DNA of 64,000 bases. Origin: Faecalibacterium sp. I3-3-89 (GTDB taxonomy: Bacteria > Bacillota > Clostridia > Oscillospirales > Ruminococcaceae). Of the stretch, positions 20,252-33,563 are shown one piece after another. Position 1 is the first letter of the stretch, and every line of letters starts with the position of its first letter. The stretch is from contig NZ_CP094468.1 in the NCBI RefSeq assembly GCF_023347275.1, positions 620,001 to 684,000 on the forward strand, given 5' to 3'. The translations under genes were made by a program, and so were the position numbers. The notes beneath the pieces were generated by a model. It made no database searches, was not told the DNA's origin, and saw nothing but the letters and a program-made list of their open reading frames with translations.

Positions 20252-22957
20252 ATGAAAGAACTCGCAAAGCAGTATGATCCGAGCCAGGTGGAAGACCGCA
20301 TCTACCAGTTCTGGCTGGATGGCGGCTACTTCCACACGAAGGCCGACCCCGACAAGAAGCCCTACACCATCGTCATGCCCCCTCCGAACGTCACCGGCCA
20401 GCTCCACATGGGCCACGCCGTGGACAACACCATGCAGGACATCCTGATCCGCACCAAGCGGATGCAGGGCTATGCTGCCCTGTGGGTGCCCGGCACCGAC
20501 CACGCCTCCATCGCCACCGAGGCCAAGGTCGTGGAGGCCATGCGTGCGGAGGGCCTGACCAAGGAGATGGTGGGCCGCGACGGCTTCCTCGAGAGTGCAT
20601 GGGCTTGGAAGACTAAATACGGCAACCGCATCGTCAGCCAGCTCAAGAAGCTGGGCAGCAGCTGCGACTGGGAGCGTGAGCGCTTCACCATGGACGAGGG
20701 CTGCTCCGAGGCCGTCAAGGAGGTCTTTGTCCGCCTGTACGACAAGGGCCTCATCTACCGCGGCAACCGCATGGTCAACTGGTGCCCCCACTGCAACACC
20801 TCCATCTCCGACGCTGAGGTGGAGTATGAGGAGAAGGACGGCAATTTCTGGCATCTGCTCTACCCGGTCAAGGAGACCGGCGAGATGCTGGAGCTGGCCA
20901 CCACCCGTCCCGAGACCATGCTGGGCGATACCGCCGTCGCCATCAACGGCGAGGATCCCCGCTATGCCCACCTGCACGGCTGCCACGTCGTCCTGCCCCT
21001 GCTGAACAAGGAGATTCCCATCGTCTGCGACGAGCACGCCGACATGACCAAGGGCACTGGCGTCGTCAAGATCACGCCGGCCCACGACCCCAACGACTTC
21101 GAGGTCGGCCTGCGCCATGACCTGCCCATCGTCCGCGTCTTCACCTACGACGGCCACATGACCGGTGCCGCCGACAAGGCTGCGGCCGACGCCCTGTTTG
21201 CTGCCGGGAAGAACACCGTCAACGAGCCTCATGTGCTGGACTGCGGCAAGTACGCCGGCATGACCACCCTCGAGGCCCGCAAGGCCATCCTTGCCGACCT
21301 GAAGGAAGGCGGCTTCCTGAAGGAGATCGAGCCGCTGAAGCACGAGGTCGGCACCTGCTACCGCTGCCACTCCACCATCGAGCCGATGGTGTCCAAGCAG
21401 TGGTTCGTCAAGATGGAGCCTCTGGCAGAGCCTGCCATCGAGAGCGTGGAGAAGGGTGACATCAAGTTCGTGCCCGAGCGCTTCACCAAGAACTATATGA
21501 ACTGGATGAAGAACACCCGCGACTGGTGCATCAGCCGTCAGCTGTGGTGGGGCCACCAGATCCCGGCATGGTACTGCGACGACTGCGGCGAGACTGTGGT
21601 CGCCAAGAGTGCACCCTGCACCTGCCCCAAGTGCGGCAGCGCAAAGCTGACGCAGGACCCCGACACCCTCGACACCTGGTTCTCCTCCGCGCTGTGGCCC
21701 TTCAGCACGCTGGGCTGGCCCAATGAGGAGAGCGAAGACCTCAAGTATTTCTACCCCACCAACACCCTCGTCACCGGTTACGACATCATCGGCTTCTGGG
21801 TCAGCCGCATGATCTTCTCCGGTCTTGCCTACACTGGTAAAGCCCCCTTCGACACCGTCTGCATCCACGGCATCGTCCGCGACAGTCAGGGCCGCAAGAT
21901 GTCCAAGAGCCTTGGCAACGGCATCGACCCGCTGGAGGTCATCGCCCAGTATGGCGCGGACGCCCTGCGCTTCATGCTGGTGGACGGCTCCACCCCGGGC
22001 AACGATATGCGCTACAGCGAGAAGAAGGTGGAGGCTGCCCGCAACTTTGCAAACAAGCTGTGGAACGCCACCCGCTTCGTGCTGATGAACCTGCCCGAGG
22101 ACTTCCAGCCCGGCCTGCCCAGTGAGGACAAGCTGGACATGAGCGACAAGTGGGTGCTGACCAAGCTGAATCAGGTGGCCGGTGCCATGAGCGACAACCT
22201 TGACCACTACGAGATGGGTCTGGCTGCGGCGAAGATCAACAGCTTCATCTGGGACGTCTACTGCGACTGGTTCATCGAGATCGCAAAGCCCCGCCTGAAC
22301 TCCGGCGACGCCGAGCAGGCCGACACCGCCCGCCGCGTGCTGGTGTATGTGCTGGACAAGGCCCTCAAGCTGCTGCATCCATTCATGCCCTTTATCACCG
22401 AGGAGTTGTATCAGGCCCTGCCCGGCTCTGCCGAGACCATTATGACGCAGGAATGGCCCACCGTGGACGAGAGCCACAACTGGGCAGAGGAAGAGGAAGC
22501 CTTCGAGAAGGTGATGGACTACATCAAGGCTGTGCGTACCATGCGCACCGAGATGAACGTCCACCCTGCCAAGAAGACCAGCATGATCATCGAGACGGCC
22601 GACCCGGCCCCCTTCCAGAACGCCGAAGTCTATCTGGCAAAGTTCGCGTTCGCCACCGATGTGACCTTCACCGCCAAGTATGAGGGCAGCACCGACGGCA
22701 TGGTGCAGGTGTCCACCCACGCCGCCCGCGGCTTCATCCCCATGATGGAGCTGATCGACCGTGACAAGGAGCTGGCCCGCCTGAACAAGGAAAAGGCCAA
22801 GGCCGAGAAGGAGCTGGCCATGTTCGAGAACCAGCTCAACAACCCCAAGTTCGTCGAGCGCGCCCCTGCCGCACTGGTGGAGGACATCCGCGCCAAGCAC
22901 GCCAAGAGTCAGGATAAGCTCGCCAACATTGAGCAGAGCATCAAGGCTCTGGGCTGA
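20252..22957 (+). CDS. valS: Valine--tRNA ligase
   Basis: A 901-residue class I synthetase. HIGH-type motif PPPNVTGQLHMGHA, CP1 editing domain, KMSKS motif GRKMSKSLGNGIDP, anticodon-binding domain and a C-terminal coiled coil (ELARLNKEKAKAEKELAMFE). GGAGG precedes the ATG at 20252; the open frame extends upstream through the T-box but is not translated there. The stop overlaps an ATG of the next frame (TGATG). Confidence 0.97.
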   Translation: MKELAKQYDPSQVEDRIYQFWLDGGYFHTKADPDKKPYTIVMPPPNVTGQLHMGHAVDNTMQDILIRTKRMQGYAALWVPGTDHASIATEAKVVEAMRAEGLTKEMVGRDGFLESAWAWKTKYGNRIVSQLKKLGSSCDWERERFTMDEGCSEAVKEVFVRLYDKGLIYRGNRMVNWCPHCNTSISDAEVEYEEKDGNFWHLLYPVKETGEMLELATTRPETMLGDTAVAINGEDPRYAHLHGCHVVLPLLNKEIPIVCDEHADMTKGTGVVKITPAHDPNDFEVGLRHDLPIVRVFTYDGHMTGAADKAAADALFAAGKNTVNEPHVLDCGKYAGMTTLEARKAILADLKEGGFLKEIEPLKHEVGTCYRCHSTIEPMVSKQWFVKMEPLAEPAIESVEKGDIKFVPERFTKNYMNWMKNTRDWCISRQLWWGHQIPAWYCDDCGETVVAKSAPCTCPKCGSAKLTQDPDTLDTWFSSALWPFSTLGWPNEESEDLKYFYPTNTLVTGYDIIGFWVSRMIFSGLAYTGKAPFDTVCIHGIVRDSQGRKMSKSLGNGIDPLEVIAQYGADALRFMLVDGSTPGNDMRYSEKKVEAARNFANKLWNATRFVLMNLPEDFQPGLPSEDKLDMSDKWVLTKLNQVAGAMSDNLDHYEMGLAAAKINSFIWDVYCDWFIEIAKPRLNSGDAEQADTARRVLVYVLDKALKLLHPFMPFITEELYQALPGSAETIMTQEWPTVDESHNWAEEEEAFEKVMDYIKAVRTMRTEMNVHPAKKTSMIIETADPAPFQNAEVYLAKFAFATDVTFTAKYEGSTDGMVQVSTHAARGFIPMMELIDRDKELARLNKEKAKAEKELAMFENQLNNPKFVERAPAALVEDIRAKHAKSQDKLANIEQSIKALG

Positions 22958-22989
22958 TGCGGGGAAAGGAGATACCCACGGAGTCCAAT

Positions 22990-23487
22990 ATGCAAAAGAC
23001 CTCTCCTTGGCTCATTGCGACGCGAGTCCTCTTTACCTTCGCGCTCATCGCCTGCATCGTGTTCATCTTCTCGAACTCCATGCAGATCGCCGACGTCTCA
23101 TCTGTGGCCAGCGGCAGGGCGCTGACCCTGATGCGAAAGGTGTTCACCCGGCTGGGGATGCCCGGCATCGCCAGCCGCCTGACCGACCACATCGTGCGCA
23201 AGATGGCGCATTTCTGCGAGTATATGCTGGAAGGCTTCCTGCTGACGCTCTGCCTGCGGGTCTACACCCGGCGGTTCGTCCGCCACATCTCGTGGCCCAT
23301 TCTGGGCGGTCTGCTCACGGCCCTGACCGACGAGACCATCCAGATGTTCAGCGATGGCCGGAGCAGCCAGATCACCGATGTCTGGCTGGATTTTTCCGGT
23401 GTGCTGACCGGCATTCTGGTGGGGATGTTCTGTCTGGCCCTGTGCAGGATGTGCTATCTGCTCTACAAACATCGAAATGAGGATTGA
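22990..23487 (+). CDS. VanZ-like membrane protein
   Basis: A membrane protein of about 165 residues with the VanZ-family pattern: IVFIFSNSMQIADVSS, RKMAHFCEYMLEGFLL, ALTDETIQMFSDGRSSQITDVWLDFSGVLTG (quoted in part). Four transmembrane helices. The start at 22990 has GGAG upstream; an earlier ATG at 22957 overlapping the valS stop would add 11 residues. VanZ proteins give teicoplanin resistance in some enterococci; most homologues have no known role. Confidence 0.85.
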   Translation: MQKTSPWLIATRVLFTFALIACIVFIFSNSMQIADVSSVASGRALTLMRKVFTRLGMPGIASRLTDHIVRKMAHFCEYMLEGFLLTLCLRVYTRRFVRHISWPILGGLLTALTDETIQMFSDGRSSQITDVWLDFSGVLTGILVGMFCLALCRMCYLLYKHRNED

Positions 23488-23491
23488 CGCA

Positions 23492-24763
23492 ATGACCATC
23501 GAACAGGCAAACGAATATTTTTCCTCTCTGCCCGAGGGTTTTGCCCCGGCGGAGGAGCTGAGCGCTGCCCTGACGGCGGATGCCCGGAAGGTGCAGTTCG
23601 TCGGCGTGGCCGGTACGGCGGGCAAGACCGCTGCCGCCGGTCTGCTGACGGCGATCCTGCGGGAGGCAGCGTTCCACACCGGCTTCTACCGTGCCGGATG
23701 CGAGCCGCTGTCGGCCCGCATCGCCATCGGCGGCGTGTCGGTGGACCCGGTGCTGTTCTGTCAGGCCGCAGAGGCCCTCAGCGCCGCAAAGCCTCTGCCC
23801 CGCGCAGCGGCAGAGCTGGCGGCTGCGGCCTGCTGCTTCGGTGCGGCAGGCTGTAAGCTGGCTGTGGTGGAGCTGCCGGATGCCGGTCTGGCGGCTGCCC
23901 TGCCCAGTATGCCGGTCTGCGCCGTCACAGCCATCGGCCCCGACGGCGTGAGCCGTTCGGTGGAGCGTCTGGCCGCGCTGGCGGCGGGCGTCATGCGGAA
24001 AGGCGCGGTCTGCGTCACCGCGCCGGAGCAGCCGAAGGCTGTCCTGAGCGAGCTGGTGGTGGCCGCAGCCAAGGCGGAGTGCGAGCTTGTGGTGCCCGAC
24101 GCCGAGGACATCACCTTCCTTGAGGCGGAAAAATTCACCAGCCGGGTGGACTACGGCGGATACACCGCGCCGCTGGCCTTCCTTGGCCGTCACGCGGCGG
24201 GCAATGCCGCCGTCGCAGTCGAGCTGGCGCTGGCCCTCTGGCGGAAGGGCTTCGAGATCCCCGATGAGGCCATTCTGGCGGGCCTTGCCGCTGTGGAGAA
24301 CCGCAGCAGCATCCGCGTCCTGTCCCAGAAGCCCCTCATCATCCTCGACGCCTGCCGTACCCCCCAGCAGGCCGCAGCCCTTCTGCGCGTCCTCAATATG
24401 GCCAAGGTGCGCCACATGAGCGCTGTCATCGGCCTGACCGGGGAGGAGGGCGCAGAGGCCTTCTTTTCCGTGCTGGAAAGCGGTCTGACCCCCGAGGAAC
24501 AGAAGAAGGACAAGGGGACGATGCCCGGCATGAACGAGAACCCCTTCGACAAAGTCTTCCTCGTTGCCCCGGCGGGAACGGAAGCTGCGCTGGCCGAGCG
24601 CCTGACCGAAAAGGCACGGTATCACTTCGACGCCGTGCTCTGCCCGTCGCTGGACGACGCCGTCAAGCAGGCGAAAGCCAACAGCCGCCGCGGCCTGCTG
24701 GTCTGCGGCAGTGAGGCCATCGCCCTCGAGGCTGAGAAACTGTTGAGCGACACCGTTCTCTAA
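23492..24763 (+). CDS. FolC/Mur-ligase-like protein
   Basis: A 423-residue protein placed where folC often lies, behind valS. The start TIEQANEYFSSLP resembles FolC N-termini, and the domain order fits a Mur-type ligase. The P-loop reads GVAGTAGKTAAAGLL where folylpolyglutamate synthases have GTNGKGS, and the C-terminal part is weakly conserved. It may have a changed substrate or be a degenerate FolC. The ATG at 23492 follows GAGG and comes after the VanZ stop. Confidence 0.65.
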   Translation: MTIEQANEYFSSLPEGFAPAEELSAALTADARKVQFVGVAGTAGKTAAAGLLTAILREAAFHTGFYRAGCEPLSARIAIGGVSVDPVLFCQAAEALSAAKPLPRAAAELAAAACCFGAAGCKLAVVELPDAGLAAALPSMPVCAVTAIGPDGVSRSVERLAALAAGVMRKGAVCVTAPEQPKAVLSELVVAAAKAECELVVPDAEDITFLEAEKFTSRVDYGGYTAPLAFLGRHAAGNAAVAVELALALWRKGFEIPDEAILAGLAAVENRSSIRVLSQKPLIILDACRTPQQAAALLRVLNMAKVRHMSAVIGLTGEEGAEAFFSVLESGLTPEEQKKDKGTMPGMNENPFDKVFLVAPAGTEAALAERLTEKARYHFDAVLCPSLDDAVKQAKANSRRGLLVCGSEAIALEAEKLLSDTVL

Positions 24764-24774
24764 AAAATAACCCG

Positions 24775-24813
24775 AAAGACCTGTACACTGAAAAGGTGCA
24801 CAGGTCTTTTCTT
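24775..24813 (+). terminator. Terminator of the valS operon
   Basis: AAAGACCTGTACAC pairs with GGTGCACAGGTCTTTT around a small loop, followed by CTTT. Confidence 0.8.
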
Positions 24814-24848
24814 TATCCAGAAAAAGGACAAGCAAAGGAGATGAGGAT

Positions 24849-25175
24849 ATGGCAACCGTGACTTTCAGCGCGGCAGACGATGTGCTCTACGCCTACCTGG
24901 CCGGTGAGATCGACCACGATGCGGCGCAGGGGCTGCGCATCCAGCTGGACGACGCCCTGCTGACCCGCAGCCCCCGCATTCTGGTTATGGATCTCGGCGG
25001 AGTGGGATTCATGGATTCGTCGGGCATCGGGCTGATCTTAGGGCGGCAGCGCTGTGCCCGGACGCTGGGCGGCAGCCTGCGCATCCAGCACGCGCCGGAA
25101 CAGCTCCGGCGGGTCTTACAACTTGCAGGCATCCCCTGCACCGAGCCGGGCGGGGAAATATCAGGAGGGATATGA
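24849..25175 (+). CDS. spoIIAA: Anti-sigma F factor antagonist SpoIIAA
   Basis: A 108-residue STAS-domain protein. The regulatory serine lies in GVGFMDSSGIGLILGR (S57/S58), the site phosphorylated by SpoIIAB. Dephosphorylated SpoIIAA frees sigma F from its anti-sigma factor. AAAGGAG upstream. It is first in the conserved order spoIIAA-spoIIAB-sigF, one base before spoIIAB. Confidence 0.9.
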   Translation: MATVTFSAADDVLYAYLAGEIDHDAAQGLRIQLDDALLTRSPRILVMDLGGVGFMDSSGIGLILGRQRCARTLGGSLRIQHAPEQLRRVLQLAGIPCTEPGGEISGGI

Positions 25176-25176
25176 A

Positions 25177-25614
25177 ATGAAAGCGGAAAACAGTGTGAAG
25201 ATCCAGTTTGACTCCCTGAGTGCCAACGAGGCCTTTGCCCGGGGCGCGGCGGCAGCATTTCTGGCCCGGTACGACCCCACTGTGCCCCAGCTGGCCGACA
25301 TCAAGACGGCGGTGTCCGAGGCAGTGACCAACTGCATCGTCCACGCCTACCCCGACCGCATCGGCCCGGTGACGCTGTGCATCGCAGTCTACCCGGAACG
25401 GCTGGTCAAGATCACGGTGATGGATAAAGGCATCGGCATCCCGGACATCGGGCGGGCGATGGAGCCGCTCTTCACCACCGGAAATCCGGAGGAGCGCTCC
25501 GGTCTGGGCTTTGCCGTGATGCAGAGCTTTATGGATAAGGTCAAGGTGTCCTCCCAGCCCGGTAAGGGGACGCGGGTGGTGCTGACCAAGCGGCTGGATG
25601 AGCGCTCTACATAA
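25177..25614 (+). CDS. spoIIAB: Anti-sigma F factor SpoIIAB
   Basis: A 145-residue GHKL-type serine kinase and anti-sigma factor. N box SEAVTNCIVHAYP, G1 box DKGIGIPDI and the lid/G2 segment RSGLGFAVMQSFMD are all present. It starts one base after the spoIIAA stop with AGGAGGG upstream. It binds sigma F and phosphorylates SpoIIAA. Confidence 0.93.
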   Translation: MKAENSVKIQFDSLSANEAFARGAAAAFLARYDPTVPQLADIKTAVSEAVTNCIVHAYPDRIGPVTLCIAVYPERLVKITVMDKGIGIPDIGRAMEPLFTTGNPEERSGLGFAVMQSFMDKVKVSSQPGKGTRVVLTKRLDERST

Positions 25615-25636
25615 TAAAAGAAAAGAGGGCGTTGCA

Positions 25637-26311
25637 ATGGTAACGGACAAGACCCGGCGGAGTGCATTCATCGAGCAGAATCTGGGGCTGGTGCATTCCT
25701 GCGCCGGGCGGTTCCGGGGCAGGGGCATCGAGTACGATGACCTCTACAGCGCGGGGTGCATGGGGCTGGTCAAGGCCTATGACGGCTTTGACGAGTCGCG
25801 GGGCGTCTGCTTTTCCACCTATGCCGTGCCGGTCATTCTGGGGGAGATCAAAAAGCTGTTCCGGGATGGCGGCACCGTGAAGGTGAGCCGGTCGCTCAAA
25901 GAGCTGAGCCTGCGCATCAATGCGGCACGGGAGCATCACTGCAAGCTCTGCGGAGTGGAGCCGACCCTGTCGCAGTTGGCGGAGGAACTGGGGGAGAGCG
26001 TGGAGAACATCACGCTGGCCATTCAGGCGGCCCAGCCTGCGGTGAGTCTGACGCCGGAGAACCGGGAAGAGAGCGACCGACAGATGGACATTCCGGTAGA
26101 GTCGCCGGAGGAAGAGCTTGCCGATAAGATCGGTCTGGCAGAGGTGCTGAAAGGTCTGCCGGAAGAAGACAGGCGCATCATCCAGCTTCGTTTCTATGGA
26201 GGAAAGACCCAGAGCGACACTGCAAAGCTGCTGCATACGACGCAGGTGCAGATCTCCCGGCGGGAGCGCAAGATATTGAAGGTGATGCGGGACAGGCTGC
26301 TGGATGAATGA
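25637..26311 (+). CDS. sigF: Sporulation sigma factor SigF
   Basis: A 224-residue sigma-70 family protein. Region 2 (IEYDDLYSAGCMGLVKAYDGFDESRG, quoted in part), region 3 (PTLSQLAEELGESVENI) and region 4 (IIQLRFYGGKTQSDTAKLLHTTQVQISRRE, in part) are complete. The ATG at 25637 follows GAGGG. Gene order with the two Spo proteins identifies it as sigma F. Faecalibacterium is described as non-sporing, so its present role is unclear. Confidence 0.9.
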   Translation: MVTDKTRRSAFIEQNLGLVHSCAGRFRGRGIEYDDLYSAGCMGLVKAYDGFDESRGVCFSTYAVPVILGEIKKLFRDGGTVKVSRSLKELSLRINAAREHHCKLCGVEPTLSQLAEELGESVENITLAIQAAQPAVSLTPENREESDRQMDIPVESPEEELADKIGLAEVLKGLPEEDRRIIQLRFYGGKTQSDTAKLLHTTQVQISRRERKILKVMRDRLLDE

Positions 26312-26394
26312 CAAGACAGAATGGTCAAATCCGGGAGAAAAAACTGGGCAAAAAGACGAACTGAAAAATAATTCGAAAAAAGTGTAAAAAAGAC

Positions 26395-26423
26395 TTGCTT
26401 TTTGAGAAATCCTATGCTAAAAT
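26395..26423 (+). promoter_or_regulatory. rRNA operon promoter P1
   Basis: TTGCTT (26395-26400), 17-bp spacer, TAAAAT (26418-26423). First of two tandem promoters in the gap between sigF and 16S. Confidence 0.6.
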
Positions 26424-26532
26424 GTATAAACGTCAGGTGGACGTCTGACAGAAACGCCTCTGAAATGAGCGACAGAAAAGCACGAAGGTCGATTGGTTCT
26501 CCCAAGAACTTCAAAAATCTTCAAAAAAGTGC

Positions 26533-26561
26533 TTGACAAAAAACCACTTCTGTGGTAAAAT
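26533..26561 (+). promoter_or_regulatory. rRNA operon promoter P2
   Basis: TTGACA (26533-26538), 17-bp spacer, TAAAAT (26556-26561), about 200 bp before the mature 16S end. A strong consensus promoter. The rest of the 26312-26757 gap is leader sequence without a gene. Confidence 0.8.
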
Positions 26562-26757
26562 GATCAAGTCGTCAGCCGCTTGGCTGAGGCGCTACAGGAC
26601 CTTGAAAATTGAACAATATCGAAAAACTTGTAACGGAACCTATTTTCGTGTTGGAAAAACACGTTAAACAATTCCAAACAAAGTAATTCACACAGGACGC
26701 AAGCGATTGCGTGCTGAGCGAAGAGAGATTTAACACTTTTTAAGTGATAAATATCAT

Positions 26758-28276
<1,519 letters not shown>

Positions 28277-28393
28277 TCAGGCAAGAACGAAGCATCGAAG
28301 ATGATTTGTTCTTGGAACAGGTGATAGAGACAAGTTGATTAGATATTGTTCGATTTTGAGGGCCCTGAAAAGGGGTTACTCAAAACCTAATGT

Positions 28394-28469
28394 GGGGGTT
28401 TAGCTCAGCTGGGAGAGCACCTGCTTTGCAAGCAGGGGGTCAAGGGTTCGATTCCCTTAATCTCCACCA
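28394..28469 (+). tRNA. tRNA-Ala (TGC)
   Basis: A 76-nt cloverleaf in the 16S-23S spacer. Anticodon loop TTTGCAA (TGC) between CTGC and GCAG, T loop TTCGATT, encoded CCA end. The spacer otherwise (28268-28756) holds only rRNA processing sequence. Confidence 0.97.
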
Positions 28470-28472
28470 CAT

Positions 28473-28549
28473 GGGCCAATAGCTCAGCTGGCTAGAGCAC
28501 ACGACTGATAATCGTGAGGTCGATGGTTCGAGTCCATTTTGGCCCACCA
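28473..28549 (+). tRNA. tRNA-Ile (GAT)
   Basis: A 77-nt cloverleaf three bases after tRNA-Ala. Anticodon loop CTGATAA (GAT), acceptor GGGCCAA/TTGGCCC, encoded CCA. Confidence 0.97.
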
Positions 28550-28756
28550 TGTGATGAAGAGCAGAGTTTCGGGAGACCGGGCTTTGCAGGACATCACCAA
28601 GACGTACCTTGAAAACTGAATAATAACTGCGAAACAAAGATTATAGTAAGTTCTTTTTAAGAAACATTACAATTTCAAAAGGAAGGGTAACAATAATCTT
28701 CGTTGGCAAGAGAGAATCAAGAGGATACAAGCCATTCTCGAGAGAGAATAGTTTGA

Positions 28757-31593
<2,837 letters not shown>

Positions 31594-31717
31594 AATTCGC
31601 TTGAGACTCTTAGAGTCAACGAAAAAATGTAAGCAGTGATTATTCAGTTTTGAAGGCACGTCCTTCTAAAAATACTGGACAGATACACAGAAATGTGATA
31701 TACTGTGTCAGTCATAT

Positions 31718-31835
31718 GGTCGGTGACGATGACGGTGAGGTTCCACCTGTTCCCATTCCGAACACAGTAGTTAAGCTCACTCGTGCCCAAGATAGTTAGC
31801 TGGAAACGGCTTGTGAAAATAGGTAGCCGCCGACT
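31718..31835 (+). rRNA. rrf: 5S ribosomal RNA
   Basis: About 117 nt. GTCGG at the 5' end pairs with CCGAC at the 3' end; the internal segment CCATTCCGAACACAG is the conserved 5S loop. Confidence 0.92.
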
Positions 31836-31842
31836 TTTATAT

Positions 31843-31917
31843 GGCCCGTTGGTCAAGCGGTTAAGACAGAGGCCTCTCACGCCTTTAACATCGGTTCGAT
31901 TCCGGTACGGGTCACCA
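31843..31917 (+). tRNA. tRNA-Glu (CTC)
   Basis: A 75-nt cloverleaf. Anticodon loop CTCTCAC gives CTC; T loop TTCGATT; encoded CCA. It follows the 5S gene directly. Confidence 0.9.
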
Positions 31918-31920
31918 TAT

Positions 31921-31996
31921 GCACCTCTAGCTCAGTTGGTAGAGCAACTGACTCTTAATCAGTGGGCCCAGGGTTCGAGTCCCTGGAGGTGCACCA
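31921..31996 (+). tRNA. tRNA-Lys (CTT), integration site of the mobile element
   Basis: A 76-nt cloverleaf with anticodon loop CTCTTAA (CTT), T loop TTCGAGT and encoded CCA. Its 3' 45 bp are repeated exactly at 40291-40335, so the gene was restored by the integrating element. Confidence 0.95.
31952..31996 (+). repeat. attL: 45-bp direct repeat in tRNA-Lys
   Basis: Starts CTCTTAATCAGTGGGCCC and ends GGAGGTGCACCA. Identical to 40291-40335; flanking bases differ on both sides. It marks the left end of the integrated element. Confidence 0.92.
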
Positions 31997-32002
31997 GATA
32001 TT

Positions 32003-32036
32003 GAACGTCAAATCGTAAGATTTGACGTTCTTTTTT
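32003..32036. terminator. Terminator inside the left end of the element
   Basis: GAACGTCAAATC pairs with GATTTGACGTTC, followed by six T. It ends transcription from the rRNA/tRNA operon before the integrase, which reads the other way. A decayed copy lies near 57317-57355. Confidence 0.8.
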
Positions 32037-32063
32037 GTTATGTAACCCCGAAAAATCGGGGTT

Positions 32064-32092
32064 TGCACGGTCAATGCACGGTTTTTGCACGG
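32064..32092. repeat. Three 11-bp-spaced TGCACGG repeats, left end
   Basis: TGCACGG at 32064, 32075 and 32086, exactly one helical turn apart. The same triplet occurs at the right end (40121, 40132, 40143). Positions inside both ends fit arm-type binding sites of the integrase. Confidence 0.65.
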
Positions 32093-32158
32093 TCGGCGTT
32101 TTCGTGGGAATCCTCTGCATGGGCTGGAATTGCTTTGAAATGCGTGGTAAATTTTGCA

Positions 32159-33547
32159 TCAGGTCAGCAGAGCCAGACGGAGCTGCGCCTTTACTTCGGG
32201 GTCTGCGTCCTTCAGAAGTTCCAGCAGAGCGGTCATGGAGATGGTCGGTTCGCCTGCGGCGGGTACAGCCTGCGGGCTGGGGCTTTCCTGTTTAGCATAG
32301 AACCCTTCCTCAAATTTCCTGCCCAGTTCTACACGAGAGGACTGCTGGATATGAGCGTAGGTGTTCACCAGCATATCCGCCGTGGCGTGCCCTGTGGTGC
32401 CCTGAACGGCTTTCACATCGCCGCCGGAGATCATCAGTTGGTAGGTGGCACTGGAATGCCGCAAACCGTGGAACACAATGCGGGGGAATTCCGGGTGGGC
32501 ATCCTGCCATTTGAGGAACTTCTTGCGGATCAGCACCGGCTCCACTGCCAGACCATTGGGTAGACGGAACAGCATTCCGCTATCATGGTAGCGTGCCGGG
32601 TCTTTCCTCTCGTCTGCCGCCAACTGATTCAGCCACTTCTTCAATTCCTCTTTCAGTGCAGAGGTCATGAAGATGGTACGGCAGGAGGATGCGGTTTTGG
32701 TGCTTTTCAGGATGAGGGAAGTGGTGCTGCGCTCCAGCTTGTCCGGGAATATCTTGATGATGCAGCCATCGTCCACTTGGTTCAGGGCTTCTTTTCGCAC
32801 TCGCTGCATGGACTTGTTGATACGGAAGGTTCCGATGCCATCCGCAGCATCAAAATCCAGATCTTCCGGGGTCAGACCTACGATCTCGCCCTCTCGCAGT
32901 GCGCCCACCAGTGTGAGGTGGACTGCCAGATGCAGGATGGGGTCCTCCATGCTGTCCAGAGCCGCCCTCATTTCCTCTACCGTCCAGATGGTGCGCTCCT
33001 GCGTAGACTTCTTGGGGCTGTCCACGGGAACAGGGCTTTTGACAAGGATGCCCCACTCTACGGCATACTGGAAGGCAGTGCCCAGCAGCCGGTGCACCTC
33101 ATGGATCGTTGTGCCGGAAAGGAAACGCTGCTTCTGCTTTTCGGTCAGTTCCTGCTTCTTGCCCTCGATATACGAACCACAGGGCGTTTTGCTCAGGGTC
33201 GTGTAGAGGTTCTCCATGTGGTAGGGCTTGAGCTTCTGCATCTCCATACTACCGATATAGGGGATAATGAGATTCTGAATGGTGGAAAGGTTGGATTCGT
33301 AGGTTTTGGGTGCCCACTTGTGCTTGCTGCACTGTTTCGGCAGCCAGTCCATCAGGAACTCTGCCACCGTTACCGAGGACGGAATCAGGAAAGTGCCAGC
33401 GGCCAGTTCATGCTCGATTTGCTTTTTTCGGTTCGTTGCCTCCTCTTTTGTGGGAAAGCTCTCCCATTTGTCGCAGCTCTTGCCGTGCTCATCTTCGTAG
33501 GTGTAGCGGACGCTGTAAGAGTTGCCGCGCTTCGTAATATATGCCAT
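32159..33547 (-). CDS. Tyrosine integrase (Tn916 Int-like)
   Basis: A 462-residue site-specific recombinase. An N-terminal arm-binding domain (MAYITKRGNSYSVRYTYEDEHGK) is followed by a SAM-like core-binding domain (TVAEFLMDWLPKQ). The catalytic domain has the arginine in LVGALREGEIVGL, FHGLRHSSATYQL (HxxRH), GHATADMLVNTYAH with the nucleophilic tyrosine. The ATG at 33547 follows AAGGAGG; the longer frame to 33610 overlaps the excisionase gene. It should integrate the element at tRNA-Lys. Confidence 0.95.
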   Translation of the reverse strand: MAYITKRGNSYSVRYTYEDEHGKSCDKWESFPTKEEATNRKKQIEHELAAGTFLIPSSVTVAEFLMDWLPKQCSKHKWAPKTYESNLSTIQNLIIPYIGSMEMQKLKPYHMENLYTTLSKTPCGSYIEGKKQELTEKQKQRFLSGTTIHEVHRLLGTAFQYAVEWGILVKSPVPVDSPKKSTQERTIWTVEEMRAALDSMEDPILHLAVHLTLVGALREGEIVGLTPEDLDFDAADGIGTFRINKSMQRVRKEALNQVDDGCIIKIFPDKLERSTTSLILKSTKTASSCRTIFMTSALKEELKKWLNQLAADERKDPARYHDSGMLFRLPNGLAVEPVLIRKKFLKWQDAHPEFPRIVFHGLRHSSATYQLMISGGDVKAVQGTTGHATADMLVNTYAHIQQSSRVELGRKFEEGFYAKQESPSPQAVPAAGEPTISMTALLELLKDADPEVKAQLRLALLT

Positions 33548-33563
33548 ACTGTTTGCCTCCTTA

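Noticed and set aside
19961..22900. 979-codon minus-strand ORF opposite valS
   Set aside because: Antisense shadow of valS; no family features.
32064..32092. CRISPR-like array from the spaced TGCACGG repeats
   Set aside because: The units are 7 bp at 11-bp spacing, far too short for CRISPR, and there are no cas genes.
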